Source: Halosegnis marinus
GTDB taxonomy: Archaea; Halobacteriota; Halobacteria; Halobacteriales; Haloarculaceae
NCBI RefSeq assembly: GCF_029338355.1
Contig: NZ_CP119802.1
Coordinates: forward strand, 558,001 to 622,000
Direction: 5' to 3'
Length of the DNA stretch: 64,000 nt
Shown: piece after piece, positions 34,756-44,408 of the stretch
Numbering within the stretch: the stretch's first letter is position 1
Layout of the letters: every line of letters starts with the position of its first letter
Translations under genes and position numbers: made by a program
Notes under the pieces: model-generated
The model's input: the letters and a program-made list of their open reading frames with translations, nothing else
Told to the model about the DNA's origin: nothing
Databases searched by the model: none

Positions 34756-35673
34756 ATGGCACGGTCGCGGGCGCTGCGGCGGGTCGGAGCCGTCGTGCTG
34801 GTCGCCAACGTGGCGCTGTTCGCCGCGAAGGCGCTCGTCTGGCGGACGACGGGGAGCCTCGCGGTCGGCTCCGAGGCCGTCAACAGCCTCGCCGACGCGG
34901 CCTACTCGCTCATCGTCCTCGCGGGCCTCTACCTCACCACCCAACCCCCGGACGAGGCGCACCCCCACGGCCACGAGCGCATCGAGCCGTTCGTCTCGCT
35001 CGTCGTCGCGTTCGGCGTCTTCGCGGCGGGCGGGGCCGTCGCGTACAACGCCGCGACGACGCTCCTCTCGGGCGACGTGGCCGTCGCGCGGGGCCCGCTG
35101 GCCGCGGGCGTCCTCGCGGTCGGCGGCGTCGCCAAGTTCGGCCTCTACCGCTACGCGCTCTCGGTGGCGAACGAGCGGCGCTCGCCCGCGGTGCGCGCGA
35201 CGGCGCTCGACAACCGCAACGACATCCTCGCGGCCGCGGCGGCGCTCGTCGGCGTCGTCGGCGCGCAGGTCGGCGTTCCGCTGCTCGACCCGCTCGCCGC
35301 GGGCGTCGTCAGCCTCGCCATTCTCTACACGGGCGTGGAGATCGTCCGCGACAACGTCTCCTACCTCGTCGGGGGCGCGCCCCCGGAGGAACTCCGTGCC
35401 GAGATACTCGCCGCGGCGCTCGCCCACCCCGACGTGGAGGGGGCCCACGACGTGGTCGCCCACTACGTCGGCCCGGAGATCGACGTCTCGCTCCACATCG
35501 AGATAGAGGGCGCGACGAGCGTCCGGGAGGCCCACGACATCGAGACCGCCGTGGTGGAGGCCGTCCGGGACATCCCGGAGGTGGACGACGTGTTCGTCCA
35601 CGTCGACCCGAAGGAACTGGGCGAGTGGAAGCCCGACGAGGAGGTCGAACGGCTCGCGGCGTTCAGGGAGTGA
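34756..35673 (+). CDS. Cation diffusion facilitator (CDF) metal exporter
   Basis: A 305-residue secondary transporter that exports divalent metal in exchange for protons. Six membrane helices cover residues about 10-205, followed by the cytoplasmic metal-binding ferredoxin-like domain (about 215-290, HYVGPEIDVSLHIEIEG...). Transport-site residues appear as NSLAD in helix 2 (near 43) and DNRND in helix 5 (near 153). Zn-type CDFs usually have HxxxD or DxxxD in helix 2, whereas N/D plus D/D is typical of the manganese group, so Mn2+ export is the better guess. HPHGHER near 71 is the conserved loop. Confidence 0.92.
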   Translation: MARSRALRRVGAVVLVANVALFAAKALVWRTTGSLAVGSEAVNSLADAAYSLIVLAGLYLTTQPPDEAHPHGHERIEPFVSLVVAFGVFAAGGAVAYNAATTLLSGDVAVARGPLAAGVLAVGGVAKFGLYRYALSVANERRSPAVRATALDNRNDILAAAAALVGVVGAQVGVPLLDPLAAGVVSLAILYTGVEIVRDNVSYLVGGAPPEELRAEILAAALAHPDVEGAHDVVAHYVGPEIDVSLHIEIEGATSVREAHDIETAVVEAVRDIPEVDDVFVHVDPKELGEWKPDEEVERLAAFRE

Positions 35674-35680
35674 GCGGGCG

Positions 35681-36652
35681 TCACGCCCGGGACGGGAGGA
35701 CCGACCGGGGAGTACCGTCGCGGTCGCGCGACCACGTCGCGAGGCCGGCGGCGATACCGAGGAACAGCACCACGTCGCCCAGCGGCGCCAACAGCGGTCC
35801 GCCCGGGTCCACGAGCGACAGGGGCCGCGCGGGCGCGAGCAGGGTCGCCGCCAGCACGACCGCGGCCTGTCCAGCAAAGACGACGGCGGCCCCCGTCGCC
35901 GCGTCGCGGGCGCGGAGCCGCGGGCCGGCGACGAGCAGCACCGCCGACAGCAGCACGGCCGTCGCCAGCCACGCGACCGGGAGGTCGGCCGGCGGGACAA
36001 CCGTGTTCCGGCTCCGAGCGGCGAACGAGGCGGCACCCGCCGGGGCCGAGCCCCCGACCGCGCCGAGCAGGTCGAGGGCGACACCCACGGCCGTGCGGCC
36101 GCCGACCGCGACGGCGGCGCCGAGGCCGGCCGACACGACGCCGCGCCGGAGCGTGAGCCCCGGACCCAGCGGCTCGTCCGCGACGACGGCGAACAGCGGG
36201 TGGGTCGGCGCGCCGTCGGCCGCCGCGGCGACCCGCTCGTAGCCGCCGTGGTACGCGAGCCACGCGGCCGTCGCGACCCCGAGCACGGTCGCGACGCGTG
36301 CGAGCGGGAGCGCGAGCAGGGTCGGGGCGACCCCGGCCGTGGCCCCGTAGCGGAGCGCGTCGGCCGCGACGACGGCGAGGTCGAACGCGTAGACGAGGCC
36401 GCCGGCGAGCGCGACCCGCCGGCGGGTGGGCGCGTCCGCGACGAGGAGGAGCGCCGACAGGAACGGCGTGTACAGGAACACCGTCGAGAGCCAGGCAGTC
36501 AGGAGCGCAACCTCTCCGGTCGCGGCGGACGGCGGCCCCGCGACGGCGGCCCGAAGCAGCCGTGTCGCGGCGAAGCCGGCCCCCACCAGCCCGGCGGCGG
36601 CCGTCGCGGCGACCGTCGCGCGGCCGGCCGACCGGTCGTCGAGGAGGGACAC
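35681..36652 (-). CDS. Polytopic membrane protein of unknown function
   Basis: A 323-residue Ala/Leu/Val-rich protein with about eight hydrophobic segments. Short polar stretches (YHGGYERVAAAADGAPTHP, SRDRDGTPRS) are probably loops. No motif of a transporter or enzyme family is evident. GTG at 36652 is chosen, about 30 bp below a CTTACG box; further upstream codons are in frame but would overlap that promoter. It is convergent with the CDF gene and divergent from the protease gene. Confidence 0.7.
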   Translation of the reverse strand: MSLLDDRSAGRATVAATAAAGLVGAGFAATRLLRAAVAGPPSAATGEVALLTAWLSTVFLYTPFLSALLLVADAPTRRRVALAGGLVYAFDLAVVAADALRYGATAGVAPTLLALPLARVATVLGVATAAWLAYHGGYERVAAAADGAPTHPLFAVVADEPLGPGLTLRRGVVSAGLGAAVAVGGRTAVGVALDLLGAVGGSAPAGAASFAARSRNTVVPPADLPVAWLATAVLLSAVLLVAGPRLRARDAATGAAVVFAGQAAVVLAATLLAPARPLSLVDPGGPLLAPLGDVVLFLGIAAGLATWSRDRDGTPRSVLPSRA

Positions 36653-36746
36653 GTCGGGTGAGCGGCACACGCTCGGCGTAAGCCTTGTGTCCCGCACCGC
36701 CCCCGTCGGGCGGAAGCGCTAACACCGAGCCGCGAGCACGACGGCC

Positions 36747-38453
36747 GTGAACGGTCTCGCCCTCCTCGCCGCCGTCGTCGCCGTCGCCCTCCTCGCGGAG
36801 GCGGCCGACCGCCTCGGCTACCTCCCGGGCTTCGTCTCGGCTTCGGGTCCCTTCCTCACCGTCTCGACCGCGCGCGGGAAGCGTCTCCTCGACCGCCTCG
36901 CCACCGCCCCCGTGCCGTGGCGCGCGTGGGGGAACTTGGGAGTCGTCGCCGTCGTCGCGGCGAGCGTCGTCGCCACGGTCGGCGTGGTCGTCGCCGCCCT
37001 GCTCGCCGTCACGGAGCCGTCGAGCGCCGGCATCGCGACCCCGACCGCGATACTCGTCGTTCCCGGCGTGAACGAGTTCCTCCCCCTTTCGGCGGCCCCG
37101 GAACTCCTCCTCGCCGTCCTCGTCGGCCTCGCGGTCCACGAGGGCGCCCACGGCGTGTACTGCCGGGTCGCGGGCATCGGCGTGGAGCGCGTCGGCATCG
37201 CCCTGCTGGCCGTCGTCCCGGCGGGCGCGTTCGTCCAGCCAGACCGCGGCGCCGACGAGTCGCGGGGGTTGGCCGGGTGGGCGCGGATGTACGCCGCCGG
37301 CCCGACGGCGAACGTCGTCCTCGGCGCGCTCTGTCTCCTCCTGCTCGTCGGCCCGGTCCTCGGGAGCGTGGGCGTCGCGCCCGGCCTCGCCGTCGGCGGC
37401 GTCTTCGACGGCGCGCCCGCTGCCGAGGCAGGCATCGCCCCCGGCGACCGCCTGCTCGCCGTGAACGGGACGGCCGTGACGGACGGCGACTCGCTCGACG
37501 CGGCGCTCGCGGCCGCGGGGGCGAGGGTCCGCGTCGAGACCGACGACGGAACCGCGACCGTCGAACGTGCGGTCACGGTCGTCCGGAGCGATGGCCCGTA
37601 CGCGCTCCCCGACGGGACCAGAATCGGGGCCGTGAACGGCACCGCGGTCGCGACCGAGGCCGGCTTCCGCGCCGCGGCCCGCGACCACCCCGTCGCGCGG
37701 CTGACGACGAGGAACGGCACCCTCGTCCGACCGCTCGGCCTCGCCGGCACGACGGCACAGGGGGGCGCGCTCGCGGAGGCCGGCATCGGGCCGGACACCC
37801 CGGTCGTGCTGCTGTCGCTCGACGGCGAGCGCGTGCTGGACCTCGCGGACCTGACCGACGCGCTCGACGGCCTCGAACCGGGCGAGCGCGTCCCGGTCGT
37901 CGTGTACACCGACGCGGGCGGCGTCCGCGAGGGCGCGGTCACGCTCGGCGGCACGGACGCCCCGCTCGTCGGCCTCTACACGGACCCCGGCGTCGCCGGC
38001 TCCGTCGTGTCGGACTTCGGTGTCGGGGGCTACCCGGCCGACGCGTACCTCGGCGCGCTCCGCGGCGAGGGGCTACCGGGCGCGACGGGGCCGCTCGGCC
38101 GCGTCTTCGCGTTCCTGCTGCTCCCCTTCGCGGGCGTGCTCGGGCTGGCGCCCTACGGCTTCGCGGGCTTCGAGGCGCCGATGCGCGCGGCGTTCTCGGC
38201 GCCGACGGGGACCCTCGCGGCCGCGAACGTCCTGTTCTGGAGCGTCTGGCTCAACGTCCAGCTGGCCGCGTTCAACTGTATCCCCCTCTTCCCGCTCGAC
38301 GGAGGGAAGCTCCTGCGCGGGGGGGTCGCGGGCGCGGCCGACCGGCTTGGGGTCGCGGACCCGTGGGCCGCGGGCACCTACGCGATGGCGGCGCTATCCG
38401 TCCTGCTGTTCGTCGGCCTGCTCGCGGTGCTGGCCGCGTCGTGGCTCGGTTAG
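36747..38453 (+). CDS. Site-2 protease family membrane metalloprotease with PDZ-like domain
   Basis: A 568-residue M50-type intramembrane protease. The zinc-binding HEGAH lies near 131 within a hydrophobic helix, and the third ligand is in NCIPLFPLDGGK near 513. Between them is a long extracytoplasmic insert with a PDZ-like segment (VFDGAPAAEAGIAPGDRLLAVNG near 215) and a second, partial one (LAEAGIGPDTPVVLLSLDGE near 340). Such enzymes release membrane-tethered regulators or clear signal peptides; the substrate is unknown. GTG start at 36747. The stop overlaps the convergent acetamidase gene by 4 bp. Confidence 0.92.
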   Translation: MNGLALLAAVVAVALLAEAADRLGYLPGFVSASGPFLTVSTARGKRLLDRLATAPVPWRAWGNLGVVAVVAASVVATVGVVVAALLAVTEPSSAGIATPTAILVVPGVNEFLPLSAAPELLLAVLVGLAVHEGAHGVYCRVAGIGVERVGIALLAVVPAGAFVQPDRGADESRGLAGWARMYAAGPTANVVLGALCLLLLVGPVLGSVGVAPGLAVGGVFDGAPAAEAGIAPGDRLLAVNGTAVTDGDSLDAALAAAGARVRVETDDGTATVERAVTVVRSDGPYALPDGTRIGAVNGTAVATEAGFRAAARDHPVARLTTRNGTLVRPLGLAGTTAQGGALAEAGIGPDTPVVLLSLDGERVLDLADLTDALDGLEPGERVPVVVYTDAGGVREGAVTLGGTDAPLVGLYTDPGVAGSVVSDFGVGGYPADAYLGALRGEGLPGATGPLGRVFAFLLLPFAGVLGLAPYGFAGFEAPMRAAFSAPTGTLAAANVLFWSVWLNVQLAAFNCIPLFPLDGGKLLRGGVAGAADRLGVADPWAAGTYAMAALSVLLFVGLLAVLAASWLG

Positions 38454-39367
38454 ACCCCGAGGTAGGCGGTGACCGCGACGGTGTCGTTCACCACCTCGCT
38501 CACCTTCAGGTCCGCCGCGACGGAACAGAGCATGTACGCCTCGGCGGGCGCGAGGCCGCGGTCGGCGACGAGCCGCGTCACCATCGCCCGGACGGCATCG
38601 CGCGTCGCGGCGTCGATGTCGTCGCCGAGCCCCGTCGTCGCCGTCACGGGGCCGTCGCCGGCCGGGGCGAACGGGCCGGCGGTGTCGAGTTCCGGGCCGT
38701 CCACGTTCCGGTCGGAGAGCCGGAACCGGAGGGTGACCTCCCCGGGCATCTCGACGGCGGTGATACACACCTCGCCGTCTCCCTGCGCGGCGTGGAGGTC
38801 GCCCACCGAGAACAGCGCGCCCGCGACCTCGACGGGGAGGTACAGGGTCGCCCCCGCGGTGAGGTGTTTCACGTCGAGGTTCCCCCCGACCCGGCGCGGC
38901 GGCGTGGTGGAGTGGGGTCCCGGCTCGGCGGGCGCGACGCCGAGGTTCCCGGGGAACGGCGCGAGCGGCACCTCGATACCCTCGACGAAGTGCCCGACCT
39001 CGCCGTCGAGGTCCCACGTGTGGACCGCCGGCCGCGGGAACTCGTCGGGAAGGAAGCCGCGCCCGGCCTCGCCGGGGTACACCCACGTCCAGCCGACGCC
39101 CTCGTGGCTCACGTCGAGCACGTCGACGGCGAGGGTGTCGCCCGGTTCCGCGCCCGCGACCCGGACCGGCCCGGTCATCGCGTGGCCCGGTACGTCGAGC
39201 GCGGCCACGTCCTCGGGTGTCGCGTCGTCCGGTAACCGACCGTCCGCGGCGTCGAAACACTCGAACGTCACGCTCGCGCCGGGGTCGATGTCGAGGACGG
39301 GGTCGCGGTCGCGGTCCCAGTCGTAGTGGACGTGCCCGGGGTCGCGCGACAGGTGGTGGTCGGCCAT
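38450..39367 (-). CDS. Acetamidase/formamidase family protein
   Basis: A 305-residue zinc-dependent amidase of the FmdA/AmdA family, hydrolysing short-chain amides such as formamide or acetamide to ammonia and the acid. Family signatures are the N-terminal TFECFDAADG, HAMTGPVRVAGAEPGDTLAV near 62, GNLDVKHLTAGATLYLPVEV near 165 and FSVGDLHAAQGDGEVCITAVE near 188. The length is normal. It may help nitrogen acquisition; no neighbouring transporter or urease gene supports this directly. Confidence 0.93.
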   Translation of the reverse strand: MADHHLSRDPGHVHYDWDRDRDPVLDIDPGASVTFECFDAADGRLPDDATPEDVAALDVPGHAMTGPVRVAGAEPGDTLAVDVLDVSHEGVGWTWVYPGEAGRGFLPDEFPRPAVHTWDLDGEVGHFVEGIEVPLAPFPGNLGVAPAEPGPHSTTPPRRVGGNLDVKHLTAGATLYLPVEVAGALFSVGDLHAAQGDGEVCITAVEMPGEVTLRFRLSDRNVDGPELDTAGPFAPAGDGPVTATTGLGDDIDAATRDAVRAMVTRLVADRGLAPAEAYMLCSVAADLKVSEVVNDTVAVTAYLGV

Positions 39368-39417
39368 GCTCGGGGATGGGAGCGGGGGGAGAAAGTTCGG
39401 TCGGCGGGCTCGCCCGC

Positions 39418-40716
39418 TCAGTCGGCCGCGGCGGGGGTCTCCTCGGCCTCGTCCGCGTCGTCGGGCCCCTCGGACGCGACGGGCGTCCCGAACGCGTACA
39501 CCGTCTGGCCGCTCGTCACTTCGACTTCGAGGGTGTCGCCCGGCTCGACGCCGTGTTCGGACGCGTTGCGCACGATTATCTGCCGGTACGCCGAGTCGCG
39601 GCACTTCACGGAGTCGCCCGTCCCCGGCCGGACCGCGAGCACCTCGCGGCGCGTGCCGACCAGCTCCTCGTACGCCTCGGCGACCACGTCCATCTTCAGT
39701 TCCGACATGGCCTTCGAGCGGTCCTTCTTCGTCTGCCCGCCGAGGCCCTTCATGTCCGCGGCGTCCGTGCCCGGGCGCTTCGAGAAGCGCGTGACGTTGA
39801 TCTTCTCGGGGCGGACCTCGCGCAGCAGGTCCATCGACCGCTCGTGGTCGGCGTCGGTCTCCGTCGGGAAGCCGACGATGAAGTCCGTCGAGAGCGTCCA
39901 GTGGTCGAGCGCGTCGTCGAACGCCGCGACCGTCTCGCGGAACTTATCCACGCGGTGCTGGCGGCGCATCTCCTCGAGCACGTCGTCGCTCCCCGACTGA
40001 ACGGGCAGGTGAATGAAGTCGTAGAGCTTCTCGTTGGCGGCGAACACGTCGGCCAGTTCCTCGCGGATGCCGTGGATGCCGCCCGGGTTCGCCATCCCCA
40101 GTCGCACGCGGAAGTCGCCCTCGATGTCGCAGATACGGTCGAGCAGTTCCGGGAGCTTCCGTTCCCCCTCGTCCCAGCCGTAGACGCCGGTGTCCTGGCC
40201 CGTGACGCGTATCTCCTTCGCGCCCGCGTGGACCAGCGCCTCGGCCTTGCGGACGTTCTCCTCGACCGGCGGCGAGTCGATGCGCCCGGTGGCGAACTTC
40301 GTGATGCAGTACGAGCAGTTCGACATGCAGCCGCGGGCGATGGGGAGGATGCCGACGACGCCGTCGAGTATCGGCTCGGCGTCGGCGGTCGTCGTCGGGC
40401 ACTCCCCGTTCGTGACGGCCGCGGGCACCTCGTCCCAGCTGAGTACCTGCGCGTCCACGTCGGCGAACTCCTCACCCTGCGCGAGCGCCATGCAGCCGGT
40501 GACGACGAGGTCCGACACCTCGGATTCGAGTTCCTCGGCGCGCCGGAGCATGTTGCGCTCGGTCTTCTCGACCACGGTACACGTGTTGAGAATCGCCACG
40601 TCGGCGTCGTCGAGGTCGGTGCGGCGGTGGCCCGCGTCGCGCAGCCGCCGCTCGATCTCGCGGCTCTCGCCGCGGTTCGAGGTGCAGCCGTACGTCTCGA
40701 TGTGGTAGCGGGCCAT
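39418..40716 (-). CDS. tRNA (t6A37) methylthiotransferase (archaeal MtaB/CDKAL1-like)
   Basis: Radical-SAM enzyme that converts t6A to ms2t6A at position 37 of ANN-decoding tRNAs. The 432-residue protein has the three methylthiotransferase modules: an N-terminal domain with Cys in YGCTSNRGE near 10, NTCTVVEKTE near 44 and VTGCMALAQ near 74 (second cluster), the radical-SAM CxxxCxxC in GCMSNCSYCITK near 129-138, and a C-terminal TRAM domain (VRPGTGDSVKCRDSAYRQII). The length and layout match the archaeal/eukaryotic subgroup. It ends with an acidic tail. Confidence 0.94.
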   Translation of the reverse strand: MARYHIETYGCTSNRGESREIERRLRDAGHRRTDLDDADVAILNTCTVVEKTERNMLRRAEELESEVSDLVVTGCMALAQGEEFADVDAQVLSWDEVPAAVTNGECPTTTADAEPILDGVVGILPIARGCMSNCSYCITKFATGRIDSPPVEENVRKAEALVHAGAKEIRVTGQDTGVYGWDEGERKLPELLDRICDIEGDFRVRLGMANPGGIHGIREELADVFAANEKLYDFIHLPVQSGSDDVLEEMRRQHRVDKFRETVAAFDDALDHWTLSTDFIVGFPTETDADHERSMDLLREVRPEKINVTRFSKRPGTDAADMKGLGGQTKKDRSKAMSELKMDVVAEAYEELVGTRREVLAVRPGTGDSVKCRDSAYRQIIVRNASEHGVEPGDTLEVEVTSGQTVYAFGTPVASEGPDDADEAEETPAAAD

Positions 40717-40830
40717 CTCTACGTGTTCCTACGGACGCGCGGGCAAAAGCGCGACGGAACGGGCGGCGCCGCTCGCGGGCCGCCGCGGGCGACGACAAGA
40801 CCTATTCCGGCGACCGAACAGTCGGACACG

Positions 40831-42027
40831 ATGCCCTCCAGACGACGACTGCTCGCCGGTCTCGGCGCCGCCGGCCTCGCGGCGACCGCCGGCTGTACCG
40901 GTATCGCCGACGGAACGTTCTCCCGCGGCACGGACACGGACACCGACTGGCCGATGGGGCGGCACGACACGCTCAACACCGCGTACGCGCCCGACGCCGC
41001 CGCGCCCCGCGACGGCCCGACGGAACGGTGGACCCACGGGGGCGGCTTCGACGCCCGCACCCCGGCGGTCGTCGGCGACACCGCCTACGTCCCGACCGCC
41101 GAGGCGCTCGTCGCGCTCGACACGGGCGACGGGAGCGAGCGGTGGCGCTTCGCGCCCGAGTCCCAGCCGTGGCCCGCCCCGCCCGTCGTCCACGACGGCC
41201 GCGTGTTCGTCACGATGCGCGACGAGGACACCGTTCACGCCGTGGACGCGGCGAGCGGCGAGGCGCTGTGGACCGACGACGCGGACCGCCACGTCCACGC
41301 CGCGGCCGGCCTGCTCGCGGGCCGCGTCGTGAACGAACCCGCCGTCCTCGTCGGCGACGGGAACGGCCGGGTACGCGCGCTCGAACCGGGGACCGGCGAC
41401 GAGCGGTGGGAACTCGACGTCTTCGGCGGCGTCCGCGCGTTCGCCCACCGGTTCCAGCGCCTGTACGTCGGCACGACGAGCGGCGAGGTGTACGTCTTCC
41501 ACGCGGACGGGGAGGGCGACGGGGACGAGCCGCGGGAGCTGTGGCGGGGAGAGGTCGGCGGCCGCGTCGAGGGAATCGTCCCCACGTCGAACGGTATCGC
41601 CGTCGCGAGCTTCGGCGAGCCGCTGGCCAACCTGGAGAGCGACAACGCGGGCGAGCCGATGTGGACCGCCGACCGCGAGCGCGCCGGCTCGGTCCCCGCC
41701 TACGCCGGGTCGTGGCTCCTCTCGACCGGCTACGACGCCGTCTCCGCGACCCGGACCTACGACGGGAGGAGGGGGTGGCGCGCGGCCGCCCCGCTCGGCT
41801 CCGCCCCGCCGGTCGCGGCCGGCGACACGCTGTACGCCGCCGGGGAGACGAGCGTCCACGCGTTCGCGCTCGACGGCGGCGGCCCGCTCTCGGGCGCGAA
41901 GCGGTGGTCGTACCCGGTCCCGGGCGGCGGGGTACAGGGGCTGGCCGTCGCGGACGGCGCGTTGTTCGTCGCGCGGCAGGCGGCGGGGGGAAACGAGACG
42001 ACGCTGTACTGTCTGGAGCCGAACTGA
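40831..42027 (+). CDS. Tat-exported lipoprotein with PQQ-like beta-propeller
   Basis: A 398-residue extracytoplasmic protein. The N-terminus has the twin-arginine signal SRRRLLAGLGAAGLAATAGC, with a lipobox cysteine at about 22, as in many haloarchaeal Tat lipoproteins. The rest consists of seven or eight blades with PQQ-type repeats (ALVALDTGDGSERWRF, TVHAVDAASGEALWTDD, RVRALEPGTGDERWELD). The cofactor itself is not implied by such repeats. It may be a scaffold, or a BamB-like or enzyme-associated protein; no function is assigned. Confidence 0.88.
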   Translation: MPSRRRLLAGLGAAGLAATAGCTGIADGTFSRGTDTDTDWPMGRHDTLNTAYAPDAAAPRDGPTERWTHGGGFDARTPAVVGDTAYVPTAEALVALDTGDGSERWRFAPESQPWPAPPVVHDGRVFVTMRDEDTVHAVDAASGEALWTDDADRHVHAAAGLLAGRVVNEPAVLVGDGNGRVRALEPGTGDERWELDVFGGVRAFAHRFQRLYVGTTSGEVYVFHADGEGDGDEPRELWRGEVGGRVEGIVPTSNGIAVASFGEPLANLESDNAGEPMWTADRERAGSVPAYAGSWLLSTGYDAVSATRTYDGRRGWRAAAPLGSAPPVAAGDTLYAAGETSVHAFALDGGGPLSGAKRWSYPVPGGGVQGLAVADGALFVARQAAGGNETTLYCLEPN

Positions 42028-42042
42028 GCGACCGACCGCCGA

Positions 42043-42678
42043 CTACTCGGGGAAGCCCTCGACGATTTCGACGCCCGAGGAGGCGCCGATGCGCTCCGCG
42101 CCCGCGTCGAGCATCGCCGTCGCCTCCTCGTACGTCCCGACGCCGCCCGAGGCCTTCACCGGCAGGTACTCGGCCATCAACTCCACGTCGGCTATCGTCG
42201 CGCCGCCGTCGGCGAAGCCGGTCGAGGTCTTCACCATGTCCGCGCCGGCGTCGTGGGCGGCCTCGCAGGCGCGGTGCTTCTCGTCGTCGGAGAGCAGCGC
42301 CGTCTCGATGATGACCTTCGTCGGGAGCGGGACGGCCGCGACGACGGCCTCCAGTTCCTCGCGGACGGCGTCGTCGTCGCCGGCCCGGAGCCGACCGACG
42401 TTGATGACCACGTCGAGTTCGTCCGCGCCCTCGTCCCACGCGAGTTCGGCCTCGGCCTCCTTCGCCTCGGGGGCGTGCTGCCCGTGCGGGAAGCCGACGA
42501 CGGTGGCGAGCGTGACGCTCGGGGCGTACTCGCTCGCCTCCGCGACGTAGCAGGGCGGGATGCAGGCGTTCATCCCGTGTTCGAGCGCCTCGTCGAGGAC
42601 GCGCTTCGTGTCCGCGAGCGTCGTCTCCGGGCCGAGGACGGTGTGGTCGATGTGTGCGGCGAAGGCGGCGCGGTCCAT
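42043..42678 (-). CDS. deoC: Deoxyribose-phosphate aldolase
   Basis: Cleaves 2-deoxyribose 5-phosphate to acetaldehyde and glyceraldehyde 3-phosphate in deoxynucleoside breakdown. The 211-residue TIM barrel starts [19 protein letters not shown]. The Schiff-base lysine is in [15 protein letters not shown] near 174, the proton-relay lysine in [20 protein letters not shown] near 145, and the conserved [14 protein letters not shown] near 85. It is divergent from a small membrane protein and close to ribose-1,5-bisphosphate isomerase, which fits a sugar-phosphate salvage role. Confidence 0.95.
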   Translation of the reverse strand: MDRAAFAAHIDHTVLGPETTLADTKRVLDEALEHGMNACIPPCYVAEASEYAPSVTLATVVGFPHGQHAPEAKEAEAELAWDEGADELDVVINVGRLRAGDDDAVREELEAVVAAVPLPTKVIIETALLSDDEKHRACEAAHDAGADMVKTSTGFADGGATIADVELMAEYLPVKASGGVGTYEEATAMLDAGAERIGASSGVEIVEGFPE

Positions 42679-42753
42679 ACGCGTCCCCGTGCGGGCGGCG
42701 ACGAAAGCCTGCCGGTCCGAAAGCTTATGAGCGGGCCGCCGGCCCGACGGGAC

Positions 42754-42933
42754 ATGGATTCCGCCCTCCGCCGCCGGCTCGATATCGGTCTCGCGATGCT
42801 GCTCGTCTGCGTGCTCGTCCTCGTCGCGCTCGGCTTCCGGTACGCGCCCCGCTACACGTTCGTCCTGCTCGTGGTCGGCGGGGGCGGGGGCGCGTTCGTC
42901 CGCGACTACCTCCGCCGGCACGGCGTCGCCTGA
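42754..42933 (+). CDS. Small two-helix membrane protein
   Basis: A 59-residue protein with a positive N-terminus ([12 protein letters not shown]) and two membrane helices ([16 protein letters not shown] and [15 protein letters not shown]), ending in [10 protein letters not shown]. The ATG at 42754 is chosen because the in-frame ATG at 42727 is part of the TATA element GCTTATGA, 27 bp upstream. No family is recognised. Confidence 0.65.
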   Translation: MDSALRRRLDIGLAMLLVCVLVLVALGFRYAPRYTFVLLVVGGGGGAFVRDYLRRHGVA

Positions 42934-42973
42934 CCGGCGGCGGGCTTTTGGCCGTCCCCCGTGAAGTTCTCGC

Positions 42974-43921
42974 ATGGTTCACCCCGAGGTGGCGCGGGTC
43001 GCCGACGACATCGCGTCGATGGAGACGCGCGGCGCGGCGACCATCGCTGACGCCGTCGCGGACGCGCTCGCGACGCAGGCGCGCGAGGGCGACGCCGCGG
43101 ACCCCGAGGCCTTCCGGGCCGGGATGCGCACGGCGGCCCGACGGCTGTACGACACCAGACCGACCGCCGTCTCCCTGCCGAACGCCCTCCGCTACGTGCT
43201 CAACGGGATGGAGGGCGGGAGCGTCGAGGCGCTGCGGCGCTCCGTGGTCGAGCGCGCGACCGCGTTCCGCGAGGACCTCGACCGCGCGCAGTCGCGGCTC
43301 GGCGAGATAGGGGCCGGTCGGCTCCGCGACGGCGACACGGTGATGACCCACTGCCACTCGACCGACGCGATGGCCGTGATGGAGGCGGCCGTCGCGGACG
43401 GCAAGTCGCTCTCGGCCGTCGTCAAGGAGACGCGCCCCCGCAACCAGGGGCACATCACGGCCGAGGTGTTGGCAGACCTCGGCGTCGACGTGACGCTCGT
43501 CGTCGACAACGCGGCCCACCGCTACCTCGACGAGGTCGACCACGTCCTCGTCGGGGCGGACGCCGTCGCCGCCGACGGGAGCGTCGTGAACAAGGTCGGC
43601 ACGTCGGGGCTGGCCGTCTCGGCGCGCGACCGGGGCGTCCCCATCGTGGTCGCGGCGGGCACGATCAAGCTCGACCCGGCGACGCTGACCGGCCGCGCCG
43701 TCGAGATAGAACAGCGCGACGAGAGCGAGGTGATCGACCCGGAGACCCGCGCCGACATCGGCGACATCGCGGTGGCGAACCCCGCGTTCGACGTGACGCC
43801 GCCGCGCCACGTCGACGCCATCGTCACCGAGCGCGGGCAGTTCCCGCCAGAGAGCGTCGTCACCCTGATGCGGGAGCTGTACGGCGAGGCCGACGAGCCG
43901 TGGCGCGAGCCGTCACAGTAG
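42974..43921 (+). CDS. Ribose 1,5-bisphosphate isomerase
   Basis: Converts ribose 1,5-bisphosphate to ribulose 1,5-bisphosphate in archaeal nucleoside/nucleotide breakdown. The 315-residue member of the eIF2B-alpha/MtnA superfamily carries the catalytic pair expected of this enzyme: Cys in MTHCHSTDA near 127 and Asp in [13 protein letters not shown] near 195. [12 protein letters not shown] near 155 and [10 protein letters not shown] near 207 are further family blocks. Alternatives are a true eIF2B-like factor or methylthioribose-phosphate isomerase, but the HCHS motif favours the R15P enzyme. No rubisco gene is visible here. Confidence 0.85.
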   Translation: MVHPEVARVADDIASMETRGAATIADAVADALATQAREGDAADPEAFRAGMRTAARRLYDTRPTAVSLPNALRYVLNGMEGGSVEALRRSVVERATAFREDLDRAQSRLGEIGAGRLRDGDTVMTHCHSTDAMAVMEAAVADGKSLSAVVKETRPRNQGHITAEVLADLGVDVTLVVDNAAHRYLDEVDHVLVGADAVAADGSVVNKVGTSGLAVSARDRGVPIVVAAGTIKLDPATLTGRAVEIEQRDESEVIDPETRADIGDIAVANPAFDVTPPRHVDAIVTERGQFPPESVVTLMRELYGEADEPWREPSQ

Positions 43922-44311
43922 CGCGACCGCGCCGTACACGATGCCGGTGGCGACCGCGCCCGCGAGGATACCGAGCCCGGCGAACACGAGGCCGGCGTTG
44001 CGGTCCGAGCGGTGGGCGTCGGCGTCGTCCACCTCCCCGCCGTCGCCGTCGAACGAGTAGCGACCCGACAGCGCCAGCGACGCACAGAACGAGCGGCGCG
44101 CCTGGAGCGCCCACTCCGTCCCGAGCGAGAACGGGACGAACAGACCGGCGAGCAGGAAGGTCGGCGCCCCGACGACCAGGACGGCGGCGAGGTAGGCCGC
44201 GGCGGCGGCGAACGCGACGGCCGCGTAGCGGTAGCGGCGGCGGCGCTCGGAGCCGCCGATGTTGCAGGCGCCGGGGCGGTAGCGCGACTCGGCGGACGGA
44301 GGTGCGGACAC
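43913..44311 (-). CDS. Membrane protein with three to four helices
   Basis: A 132-residue protein from a GTG start at 44311, about 25 bp below CTTTACGG. A basic N-terminal stretch (GGSERRRRYRY) precedes two close hydrophobic segments (residues about 32-68). A hydrophilic middle (GRYSFDGDGGEVDDADAHRSDR) is followed by a last helix (AGLVFAGLGILAGAVATGIVYG). It overlaps the isomerase gene's last 9 bp on the other strand. The function is unknown. Confidence 0.68.
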   Translation of the reverse strand: MSAPPSAESRYRPGACNIGGSERRRRYRYAAVAFAAAAAYLAAVLVVGAPTFLLAGLFVPFSLGTEWALQARRSFCASLALSGRYSFDGDGGEVDDADAHRSDRNAGLVFAGLGILAGAVATGIVYGAVALL

Positions 44312-44408
44312 ACACGCGGTTCGCGGCCGCGCCGTAAAGTCGGCTCGGCGCCGGCCGTGCGCGACGGCATCCACAACGCTTTCGCCCGCCGGGGCCGCGC
44401 GGGCGGAC

